A stretch of 59,654 nucleotides of DNA, from NCBI GenBank assembly GCA_002310235.1, contig DBYO01000010.1, positions 3,174 through 62,827 on the forward strand, given 5' to 3'. This DNA is from Bacteroidales bacterium UBA1184. GTDB taxonomy: Bacteria; Bacteroidota; Bacteroidia; Bacteroidales; ML635J-15. A program made the translations under genes and the position numbers. The notes under the pieces are model-generated. The model was not told the DNA's origin. It did not search any database and saw only the letters and a list, made by a program, of their open reading frames with translations. This document shows positions 8,224 to 15,137 of the stretch, in pieces. Position 1 is the first letter of the stretch; each line of letters opens with the position of its first letter.

Positions 8224-9945
8224 TTATTTATATATTTCTGTGCCATTCACTTTTACACTGGCATCGGTCGAGTTTTTAAGAGCATCAAGCATAGCACCCA
8301 TAAATTGACGTCTTTTTTCTTTCTTTTCAATGTTGTCAGCCGTCTTTTTGACTTCACTTACACTACTGATTACTGATTTGATACCTGACCCATCCAATCT
8401 GAATGTGACAAATCCATTCAACGAATTTTTCTCAATATCAGCCATATTTTCTGGGGAAAGCACTTTATTAATAGACATGATACATTTATTTCCACGATAC
8501 TCCTTAAATTTCAAAGAGCAAAGGTCCACAGTAGAATAAGAAACTTCTGAATTTGTTGGATTTGTCACTGCTTTTGTCAAACTCAAAATGCAATTGTCAC
8601 CATTCCTTAAACTTAACATTGATGTTAATTCAATTAACCCTTTTCCACTATTAAAATAATTTACCGTACAAGGGAATACTGCTCTTTCGCATATTTGTTT
8701 GTACATTTCATTCTCAATGTTATCAATAGAGCTATTGACATCTACCGTCCTGATAATTTTATTCTGTTCAATAGATATTAATGATAGTTTAAACGATACA
8801 GATGTCCCTTTTCTATTATATTGCTCTAATTTCAATAGATATTCTGCGCCAATGGCTTTCATCTGCTTAACGACATGACCATTTATAAAATCCTCGCTCT
8901 TTTGAAGTTCACGCTCCTTCTTTAAATCTGCAAGATGGTCGTGTTCTATCAATTGCAATCCTGGATGACGAGTTATAGCGCTATTTACAGCATTGTTGAT
9001 TCTATTCTTTATAAGACCATCATAACTATTCAAGTCAAAGTTCAAACCGAAAAATGTCATTCTCATTTGATTTGTTCCTTGAAATAGCATTTCTGGCTGA
9101 TTACGGAGCAAAACAATACCAGAATAATCTTGTAGTTTTGTGTTTGATTCTACTTTGCAATAACCATCACTGCCGGTCGGATTTCCACATACCGCCACAA
9201 GTTCCAATACCTGAATAGGTGCTGTTTTTTGAGCAATAGTCCAATTTTCCTTATTAAATTTGAATGCATAAAATTTATCAGTTTGCAATATCTTTCCATT
9301 TGGCTGATATGCACCAAGATACAGGGCTTTGCCGTTGCTTTTTGCCACATAATATTGTTCTGGCAATATGTCTAATAGCAAGTCATCAAGACACTCATCC
9401 AAGCAGTCAATCATATTGCTAACCACATTCCTTATTTTCTGTTCACCACCTTCCATATTAATAACTTCAGACCTATAATAAGAATGATAACCTAAATTGT
9501 TTTCTACATTTATCAATCTTGTTGAGAAATCATATTGTATCGTTTTGTTATTTTCAGAATAGGAAGAAATATCAATGCAAAACAAATAATCTGCGCCCTG
9601 ATTCTTTGCTGTAACAGAAATCCCATCAAGATAATCTTCAAGTTTATTTTCTTCAATGAGTTTCATTACCTGCCGATATGCCTTGTCATCTCTGTTTACA
9701 ACGCCAAAACCATAGTCAAGAAACTTTTGTATGCAAAGTGCTCGCATAGAAGTGTTAAACTGGGCAATTGTTTCGTCATTTACAGACTTTATTGCCTTCC
9801 CGTTCATAAAAGAGAAATGACATCCATTGACAATAATGGCAACATTACCTTTTAATTTTAAAGTACCATCTGCATTTACAGATTTTTGAGAAAAAACATT
9901 CGACAACAAAAATGTCAAAAATAAAAATACTATTATCCTTTTCAT
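8224..9945 (-). CDS. Exported protein of unknown function, last gene of a four-gene operon
   Basis: A 573-residue protein with a signal peptide (MKRIIVFLFLTFLLSNVFSQ). No named family was recognised with certainty. Two regions repeat the same logic: a helix/strand segment ending GADYLFCIDIS near residue 135 and one ending GAEYLLKLEQY near residue 380. Each is preceded by a segment rich in charged helices. This pattern recalls the CsgG/TolB-N-type alpha/beta fold that builds periplasmic assemblies, but it is an inference from pattern only. The C-terminus is a basic helix (EKKEKRRQFMGAMLDALKNS). ATG at 9945 is preferred to a GTG two codons earlier. It lies 19 bp downstream of the coiled-coil gene. 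Confidence 0.6.
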   Translation of the reverse strand: MKRIIVFLFLTFLLSNVFSQKSVNADGTLKLKGNVAIIVNGCHFSFMNGKAIKSVNDETIAQFNTSMRALCIQKFLDYGFGVVNRDDKAYRQVMKLIEENKLEDYLDGISVTAKNQGADYLFCIDISSYSENNKTIQYDFSTRLINVENNLGYHSYYRSEVINMEGGEQKIRNVVSNMIDCLDECLDDLLLDILPEQYYVAKSNGKALYLGAYQPNGKILQTDKFYAFKFNKENWTIAQKTAPIQVLELVAVCGNPTGSDGYCKVESNTKLQDYSGIVLLRNQPEMLFQGTNQMRMTFFGLNFDLNSYDGLIKNRINNAVNSAITRHPGLQLIEHDHLADLKKERELQKSEDFINGHVVKQMKAIGAEYLLKLEQYNRKGTSVSFKLSLISIEQNKIIRTVDVNSSIDNIENEMYKQICERAVFPCTVNYFNSGKGLIELTSMLSLRNGDNCILSLTKAVTNPTNSEVSYSTVDLCSLKFKEYRGNKCIMSINKVLSPENMADIEKNSLNGFVTFRLDGSGIKSVISSVSEVKKTADNIEKKEKRRQFMGAMLDALKNSTDASVKVNGTEIYK

Positions 9946-9964
9946 ATACACAATTTATTAGTTA

Positions 9965-11008
9965 TTAATTATTTACCATTTTGCTTTTCATATATTCTAA
10001 TGCAACTGCTTTTACAGCTTGAACCATTTCCTTCTGATTGTCAGCTTTTTTGTTTTCCAATTCAAGTTGCCGATTCATATAGTTCATCTTATCTGCATAT
10101 TCTTGCCTACTATCCGCATAATCGCGTTCTTCTTTTAATCTGCGCTCTTCGTATTCCTGTTGCTCTTTTGCCAGCAACGCTTGTTCTTCAGAAGTAATTA
10201 TTGCCTCCGCTTTCGTTAGAAGATTATAGTATTCATTGTCTTGCTCAGTTCCGCTCATACTATATGCCCACAAAACTTTCATTGCACCAGTAGCATCGTG
10301 ACACGACAAAAAACTTCTTGCCTTCACCAGAACAGCATTATTGTCTTCCCTTTTTTTTATTGCTCGTTGTTCTGCAATATATTCATCCCGCTCCTGATAG
10401 ATTTGACAAGCTTTTGAAAATGCTTTTTCATAAAGGTCAAACAAATCTTCTGGTATTGACAAAAGACAAGATATTGCTGCATCAAAATCTTTGTTCTTAA
10501 CCAACATATCTGCATTCGCAAATATTTTATCCTGCATAGCTGAATAATAATCCAAGATTTTGCTTTTTGCCTCATCAAAAAAAGGTTTCATATTACCGTA
10601 ACTTATATTTTGTATCCCATTTTTCAATGCTGCCTCTTTAGAAACACCTGAACCTCTAAATGAAAACGATTCACTTGAAAAAACAGTTCCTGCATCATTT
10701 TCCTGTATTGTCAAATATAATTCTCCGCTGATAACATAAATGTTTTTCATACCGCCCTCGGCATTTTGAATATCATGGACTGATATGGCCGGAACCATTA
10801 AGAATGTGCTGTTGCCATACGAAGAAAAACCTGCCTGTGTTGCAAGGTTTATGAGTTTGTTCTTTAGAAAATCTTTATTATTTTTTGTTTCAACCGAACT
10901 GTTGGGAAGCACTTTAACCCCAACTACTATTTTGCCAATGTCATCCAATGTTTGTGAAAACAAACACGAAGAAAACGACAATAATATAAGCCACAAAACT
11001 AATCTCAT
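9965..11008 (-). CDS. Exported protein with C-terminal coiled coil, unknown function
   Basis: A 347-residue protein with signal peptide MRLVLWLILLSFSSCLFSQ. Residues ~20-140 form an alpha/beta domain (IGKIVVGVKVLP, FLMVPAISV, NIYVISGELYLTIQEN, GVSKEAALKNGIQNI) similar in layout to the neighbouring DUF6175-like protein. Residues ~150-265 are helical, with a TPR-like cadence (FANADMLVKNKDFDAAISCLLSI). The last ~70 residues are a highly charged coiled coil (EQQEYEERRLKEERDYADSRQEY). The Cys in SSCLF could be read as a lipobox, but cleavage after FSQ is more likely. Gaps of 9 and 19 bp to its neighbours indicate one transcript. Confidence 0.6.
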   Translation of the reverse strand: MRLVLWLILLSFSSCLFSQTLDDIGKIVVGVKVLPNSSVETKNNKDFLKNKLINLATQAGFSSYGNSTFLMVPAISVHDIQNAEGGMKNIYVISGELYLTIQENDAGTVFSSESFSFRGSGVSKEAALKNGIQNISYGNMKPFFDEAKSKILDYYSAMQDKIFANADMLVKNKDFDAAISCLLSIPEDLFDLYEKAFSKACQIYQERDEYIAEQRAIKKREDNNAVLVKARSFLSCHDATGAMKVLWAYSMSGTEQDNEYYNLLTKAEAIITSEEQALLAKEQQEYEERRLKEERDYADSRQEYADKMNYMNRQLELENKKADNQKEMVQAVKAVALEYMKSKMVNN

Positions 11009-11017
11009 ATTCTTATG

Positions 11018-11899
11018 CTATTTAATTGTTACATAAAGGCTATTGCCTTTTACACTTCTCGAAATAGTTAAACCAAGTGAACGGAAAAATTTAAGCACTC
11101 CCATACTATACTTATTAAGAGTATATGGTGCACCAGTCTCATCAGAGAAAGGCAATTTTATATCATCAAATATCATATTTAAGGGAGAAACGCCCTGCAA
11201 ATGGTAGTAATTGTTGTAACTTGTTGATTCAACCCATAATTCAATTTCATCCTGCAAGGTTAAACCATTAGACCCGATTTCCGACTCCATTGTATATGTG
11301 GAATTTGCATCAAAGGAAATAAACAACATCACCGACCTTCCTTGTTCGGCTATTATTGTAAACTTGTTCTGCATCACACGAAGAAAATCGTCAGCGATAG
11401 ACGATACTGCATTCATTGATAATTTCGCAATGTCTTCAGTGTAAAACGGACCACATTCACCTACTTTATTGGCTAAAGACGCTCCTGTCGCTACATCATA
11501 GGCAGTAATATTAATCTTAACACGACTTTCGCGTTTACTTTGCCCTGATACCTTGGTTTGCTGGCAAATTATTTCTGCTTCAACATAAATATCTGCTCCA
11601 GACATATCAATAATGGCCGTTTTTACATCCGCCTGATTATCCATATTCATTACGCTCGTAGTATTTGCAGCCTTTAACCTTGCTATAAAATCAATAGTAG
11701 AAACACCTCTTTCATCAAAGGCCTCCTTAATTTTTGTAAGGGCAATTCGTTTATTGGCATCTTTCTCTAAAATTGTTCTAATATCCTCATTCTCTTTTGT
11801 ATATGGGATAACCATAATTTTAGGCTGCACTATAGTCTGACCATGCAAACAGATAGCAATTAGAAGCACAAACAAAATTAAACAACTAAACTTTTTCAT
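11018..11899 (-). CDS. DUF6175-like exported protein
   Basis: A 293-residue protein with a signal peptide (MKKFSCLILFVLLIAICLHGQ). It opens with VQPKIMVIPYTKENEDIRTILE and continues NKRIALTKIKEAFDERGVSTIDF, MSGADIYVEAEI, VGECGPFYTEDIAKLS and SFDANSTYTMESEIG. These blocks match my recollection of the Bacteroidetes DUF6175 family, whose function is unknown. The alternation of predicted strands and helices suggests an alpha/beta domain like CsgG or TolB-N. Its start overlaps the upstream stop by 4 bp (ATGA), so translation is probably coupled. It shares its domain style with the two downstream products, suggesting a common envelope structure. Confidence 0.7.
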   Translation of the reverse strand: MKKFSCLILFVLLIAICLHGQTIVQPKIMVIPYTKENEDIRTILEKDANKRIALTKIKEAFDERGVSTIDFIARLKAANTTSVMNMDNQADVKTAIIDMSGADIYVEAEIICQQTKVSGQSKRESRVKINITAYDVATGASLANKVGECGPFYTEDIAKLSMNAVSSIADDFLRVMQNKFTIIAEQGRSVMLFISFDANSTYTMESEIGSNGLTLQDEIELWVESTSYNNYYHLQGVSPLNMIFDDIKLPFSDETGAPYTLNKYSMGVLKFFRSLGLTISRSVKGNSLYVTIK

Positions 11900-12348
11900 A
11901 TTCCGAATCCTTCTTTTATTTTATTCTTTTCTAAGTCTTTGCGCAAATCGAAAGCCCTAATGGTAACTTGAAATAATGTTGATTTTTCCAATCCAGACTT
12001 CTTGAATTTTGAAAGCATAACACATTCTTTTACAAAGTCCTGATACCTAATATTATACAAGTCATCAAAAAACATTGGATTTTTTTGCCTAAGGGTCATT
12101 TCTCCCTCTGGCAGAAGCGGTTTATTGAATTTTGTTCCAGGTACGCCATTGAACATAACGCAACGAATCCCAGAAAGATATGCAGATGCAGATAAATCTT
12201 TCTCAGAATCACAAAATACATAAACATTAAAGGTTATTTCTCCTTGGTTTTCTGAAATTGTCTCGGCATATTTGTAGTGACATAATTGAGCGTTTGCCAC
12301 TAATGATGTTAGCACGAAAACAATAGCAATCAATAATTTTCTATTCAT
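11896..12348 (-). CDS. Small exported protein, first gene of the operon
   Basis: A 150-residue protein with signal peptide MNRKLLIAIVFVLTSLVANAQ. The mature part (YAETISENQGEITFNVYVF, CVMFNGVPGTKFN, LLPEGEMTLRQKNP) looks like a small beta-rich domain. No family recognised. The ATG at 12348 is chosen because the signal peptide starts there and the -7 box at 12379-12386 would place the transcript start downstream of the alternative start at 12402. It is the promoter-proximal gene of the four-gene run reading leftwards. Confidence 0.65.
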   Translation of the reverse strand: MNRKLLIAIVFVLTSLVANAQLCHYKYAETISENQGEITFNVYVFCDSEKDLSASAYLSGIRCVMFNGVPGTKFNKPLLPEGEMTLRQKNPMFFDDLYNIRYQDFVKECVMLSKFKKSGLEKSTLFQVTIRAFDLRKDLEKNKIKEGFGI

Positions 12349-12378
12349 ATACTTAAATCCTATTATAATTTTCGCTTG

Positions 12379-12386
12379 CAAAGATA
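12379..12386 (-). promoter_or_regulatory. -7 box (TATCTTTG) of the 12348-8224 operon
   Basis: The minus strand reads TTATCTTTGC, an exact TAnnTTTG match, 30 bases before the ATG. The 20-bp repeats at 12411-12470 lie immediately upstream and could bind a regulator. Confidence 0.6.
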
Positions 12387-12410
12387 AGTCCTTAATACAC
12401 ACTTGGTTCG

Positions 12411-12470
12411 TTCAAGTTGTACCAAAATGGTTCAAGTTGTGTCAAGATATTTTTTGTTGTATCAAGAGCC
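12411..12470. repeat. Three 20-bp tandem units with TTGTNNCAA core
   Basis: Units start at 12411, 12431 and 12451. The first two share TTCAAGTTGT exactly and all three carry TTGT-NN-CAA at the same offset (TTGTACCAA, TTGTGTCAA, TTGTATCAA). TTG-NNN-CAA is palindromic. The period is exactly 20 bp, about two helical turns. Two more units occur at 14257-14296. Confidence 0.7.
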
Positions 12471-12489
12471 ATCTGCGGACGGTTTTGTA

Positions 12490-12790
12490 AGTTATTTTTG
12501 CACCCGACAGCTCAGCAAATGCGGATTATACAAAAAGAAAGTGGAGCCGTTATTTCTTCATGCTCCTTGCAGTAGGGCTTCGACTCCCAGTTAAGAAGAA
12601 CAAGGAAGAATACGCTCCACTTGGCTGTATTTCGTGCAGATACGAATACGCACCAAGCAAGCATCTTCACTTTATCCCGCCTTAACCTTGTGAGTTGTCG
12701 AAGTTCACTGCAACGGAACAAGCGAAATCGCTTTCTATATGTCTGCCAAAGGCATACAACTGCCATTTGACGGGACAAATATAAAGATTT
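12490..12790 (+). ncRNA. Possible structured RNA / unexplained conserved-looking region
   Basis: A -7-like TATTTTTG at about 12492-12499 precedes a stretch with several complementary segments: GTGGAGC (12541-12547) with GCTCCAC about 70 bases later, GGG/CCC within that loop, TTCGT/ACGAA, and GTNTGCC-AAA-GGCANAC near 12740. A T-run follows at about 12788. Open frames on either strand (12403-12594 plus, 12512-12778 minus) have no recognisable protein signature. I cannot assign it to a known RNA family. It may instead be a decayed element. Confidence 0.3.
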
Positions 12791-12893
12791 TTTTAATACC
12801 TATATATGAATAAGAGGAAAATGTTGGGGGGGAATCTTGCATATTTAGCAAACAAAAGGAAGAATAGCAGTTTGTTGATTCACATGTATATTT

Positions 12894-12993
12894 TTATAAA
12901 CCATACTTTACAAACTTGTTACAAATACTATTTTTATTAACTATACTTAATAAACAATATATTTTTTGCAGTTTTGTTAATTATACTTAACAA
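12894..12993. promoter_or_regulatory. Three 20-bp palindromic operators spaced exactly 40 bp
   Basis: Palindromes at 12894-12913, 12934-12953 and 12974-12993 have arms TTATAAA/TTTACAA (one mismatch), TTATTAA/TTAATAA and TTGTTAA/TTAACAA. All have a 6-base centre ending ATAC (CCATAC, CTATAC, TTATAC). The 20-base linkers are not conserved. The third sits just upstream of the -7 box of the AAA ATPase gene, so a repressor bound there would block transcription. Confidence 0.75.
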
Positions 12994-13001
12994 ATTTTGT
13001 T

Positions 13002-13009
13002 TATCTTTG
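13002..13009 (+). promoter_or_regulatory. -7 box (TATCTTTG) of the AAA/DUF4143 gene
   Basis: Exact TAnnTTTG match 25 bases before the ATG at 13035, directly downstream of the third palindrome. Confidence 0.65.
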
Positions 13010-13034
13010 TGCCCAGATACAACAATGATTTTTT

Positions 13035-14243
13035 ATGGAAATAATTGAGAGAGAACGTTATTTGAATCTTATCCGCCAATGGATTGGGAAAGACCTTATT
13101 ATTGTGCTTACTGGTCAGCGACGTGTTGGTAAAAGCTGTCTGCTAAAGCAGTGGTGCGAAAAAATGTCGAATGAAGGAAATGTAATATATATCGACAAGG
13201 AAAAACATGAATTTGACGGTCTTTCGAGCTACAAAGAATTGAATGAATACATTGATAATAAATTGCAAAAAGGGCAGAAAAACTTTATACTGATTGACGA
13301 AGTTCAGGACATCGCCGGATTTGAACGTTCGTTGCGCAGCTATTATTCCAACGCAGATACGGAAGTCATTGTTACTGGAAGCAATGCAAAAATGCTAAGC
13401 AGCGAGCTCACCACACTGATAGGCGGACGCTACAAGGAAATTTATGTCCAGCCACTTGACTATTCCGAGTTCCTTAAATTCCATCAGTTAGCCGACAACG
13501 ATGAGTCGCTGGCAAGCTATATCGAATACGGTGGAATGCCAGGACTGGTGAACATTGGTCTTGACGCAAACAATACTCCACAGTACCTCAAAGATATTTA
13601 CAGCACAACTCTGCTGAAGGATGTTGTAATGCGCAACCAAATACGAAATGTAAATTTTCTTGACAAATTAGTAAAATTTATAGCTGACAACATAGGCAAG
13701 CTAATTTCTGCCACCAATATCAGCAAATATATGAAAACGATTGGAGAATCAATATCGCCGTCGGTTATTATCAACTATCTGAATATGCTTGCGGAAGCCT
13801 ACTTGTTGCACAAAGTTAACCGTTACGATCTGCACGGAAAGCGCATATTTGAAAGCAACGAAAAATATTACTTCGAGGACAATGGAATACGCAACTCCGT
13901 TATCGGTGGCTCTCGCAGCAGCGACATAGAAAAAGTACTTGAAAATATAGTATATCAGCAACTTGTGCGTATGGGATATGGTGTGTATGTCGGGCAGTTG
14001 CAAGCAGGAGAGATTGATTTTGTCTGTTCAAAACCAAACGGGGAACGAGCATACGTTCAGGTTGCATATCTCATTGCTAACGAAGAAACTCGACAGCGCG
14101 AATTCGGCAATCTCAAGGCAATCCGCGACAATTATCCCAAATATGTAATTTCAATGTCTCCGCTAGTAAGGTACAGCAACGAGGACGGAATTGCACATCT
14201 GCATCTACGACATTTTCTTAAATATGGTTTTGAACGAGATTAA
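13035..14243 (+). CDS. ATP-binding protein, AAA_14 plus DUF4143
   Basis: A 402-residue cytoplasmic ATPase of a family abundant in Bacteroidota and archaea. Walker A is TGQRRVGKS (residues ~26-34), Walker B is FILIDEVQDI, and sensor 1 is VIVTGSNAKML. The DUF4143 half begins near YIEYGGMPGLV and TTLLKDVVMRNQI. It ends with a PD-(D/E)XK-like core (GEIDFVCSKPNGERAYVQVAYLI) that keeps the Asp but lacks the usual E-x-K, having VQV instead. The biological role of the family is not established. Roles in toxin-antitoxin-like behaviour or mobile elements have been suggested. It is monocistronic and has three palindromes in its promoter, probably for autoregulation. Confidence 0.85.
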   Translation: MEIIERERYLNLIRQWIGKDLIIVLTGQRRVGKSCLLKQWCEKMSNEGNVIYIDKEKHEFDGLSSYKELNEYIDNKLQKGQKNFILIDEVQDIAGFERSLRSYYSNADTEVIVTGSNAKMLSSELTTLIGGRYKEIYVQPLDYSEFLKFHQLADNDESLASYIEYGGMPGLVNIGLDANNTPQYLKDIYSTTLLKDVVMRNQIRNVNFLDKLVKFIADNIGKLISATNISKYMKTIGESISPSVIINYLNMLAEAYLLHKVNRYDLHGKRIFESNEKYYFEDNGIRNSVIGGSRSSDIEKVLENIVYQQLVRMGYGVYVGQLQAGEIDFVCSKPNGERAYVQVAYLIANEETRQREFGNLKAIRDNYPKYVISMSPLVRYSNEDGIAHLHLRHFLKYGFERD

Positions 14244-14256
14244 TCTCTGATTTCCT

Positions 14257-14296
14257 ATCAAGTTGTTTCAAGTCGGTTCATTTTGTGCCAAACTAA
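14257..14296. repeat. Two further 20-bp units with TTGTNNCAA core
   Basis: Units at 14257 (ATCAAGTTGTTTCAAGTCGG) and 14277 (TTCATTTTGTGCCAAACTAA) match the 12411-12470 units at the TTGT-NN-CAA positions and keep the 20-bp period. They lie upstream of the promoter of the 14356 gene. Confidence 0.6.
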
Positions 14297-14327
14297 ACAG
14301 ATGGCAGTCAACAATATGATTTTTGAT

Positions 14328-14335
14328 TATTTTTG
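14328..14335 (+). promoter_or_regulatory. -7 box (TATTTTTG) of the 14356 gene
   Basis: Transcription would start near 14342, which rules out the upstream start at 14323 and supports the ATG at 14356. Confidence 0.5.
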
Positions 14336-14355
14336 CGCCACAAAACCATATTTAT

Positions 14356-14958
14356 ATGCAGGACATTGAATCGTATTACGCCAAATTGCGCAACGAAGTC
14401 ACCGAAAAGGTAAACCGTACAATGGAGTCGCCAACCGACTTCAACTACCTGTCAGCACAAGTAAAAATCGAGACCGACGAAGACCTCAGTTCAAGCACAC
14501 TGAAACGCTTTTTCGGATATATTCCTAAAAACGGAACGCCAAGCAGAACGACACTATGTATTTTGTCACGCTACCTTGGATACAAGGGCTGGAATGACTT
14601 CTGTCAGGATATGTCCGAATCGGATTTCATTGCAGACGACTGCATAATCACATCGGACCTCTCGAAAGACGACATTGTTCACTTTGAATGGGCTCCCGAC
14701 AGAGTATATGAAGCAAAATACTTAGGCAATGGACGATTTGAAGTGACCGTAGCACAGAATGGCACTCTCGGCGTTGGCGACAAATTCTCGGCATCGGGGT
14801 TTACGCTTAACCATCCGCTGTATATGAACAAAATAGAAAGAGTCAGCAATGGCGGAAGCAGTGCGCAGTCGAACTATGTTGCAGGGTACAAGTCGGGGCT
14901 AACAAATATCGAACTGGTTAAGAAAAAGTCTGACAGTCGCGCAGAAGACCAGTCTTGA
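14356..14958 (+). CDS. Small protein with Bacteroidota regulator-type N-terminal domain
   Basis: A 200-residue cytoplasmic protein. The N-terminal ~90 residues (DFNYLSAQVKIETDEDLSSS, TLKRFFGYIP, PSRTTLCILSRYLGYKGWNDFC) match a domain that recurs at the N-terminus of uncharacterised Bacteroidetes proteins and resembles a helix-turn-helix that tests a start-of-domain 'STLKR.WGY' motif. The C-terminal half (IVHFEWAPDRVYEAKYLGNGRFEV) looks like a small beta domain. DNA binding is inferred only. The 20-bp repeats in front of it and in front of the 12348 operon would be logical binding sites. The tail is basic and low in complexity. Confidence 0.6.
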   Translation: MQDIESYYAKLRNEVTEKVNRTMESPTDFNYLSAQVKIETDEDLSSSTLKRFFGYIPKNGTPSRTTLCILSRYLGYKGWNDFCQDMSESDFIADDCIITSDLSKDDIVHFEWAPDRVYEAKYLGNGRFEVTVAQNGTLGVGDKFSASGFTLNHPLYMNKIERVSNGGSSAQSNYVAGYKSGLTNIELVKKKSDSRAEDQS

Positions 14959-15105
14959 TGTCGGATTGTCTAGCAGAAGACCAGACTGTCAGCCTGCAAG
15001 ACTGTGAGCCTGTTAGCCCAACTCCAGAAACGGCGTTAGCCATAGAACGGCGAAGCCCTCAACAAAGTTAAACTTTTCAAACGGCGTAGCCAAGAAACCA
15101 AGAAA
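14938..15105. repeat. Mixed intergenic repeats: GCAGAAGACCAG duplicates and mini-hairpins
   Basis: GCAGAAGACCAG occurs at 14941-14952 and 14973-14984. CTGCAAGACTGT (14994-15005) is the inverted copy of 3317-3328. From 15010 three GGC-N-GCC units follow (GGCGTTAGCC, GGCGAAGCC, GGCGTAGCC). Confidence 0.6.
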
Positions 15106-15112
15106 AACCTGT

Positions 15113-15120
15113 TATCTTTG
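15113..15120 (+). promoter_or_regulatory. -7 box (TATCTTTG) of the Ser/Thr kinase gene
   Basis: Only 17 bases separate the box from the ATG at 15138, giving a leader of about 10 nt. Confidence 0.55.
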
Positions 15121-15137
15121 TCCCAAATATTCACCCA

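Noticed and set aside
12403..12594. 63-codon frame on the plus strand
   Set aside because: It runs through the 20-bp tandem repeats and the possible RNA, with no family resemblance.
12512..12778. 88-codon frame on the minus strand
   Set aside because: Composition is Arg/Cys/Trp-rich without a recognisable motif or start context, and the region shows complementary segments more like RNA.
12894..12993. Mini CRISPR array (20-bp repeats with 20-bp spacers)
   Set aside because: The repeats are imperfect palindromes differing in several arm positions, there are only three, no cas genes are present, and the last lies within a promoter. Operators explain them better.
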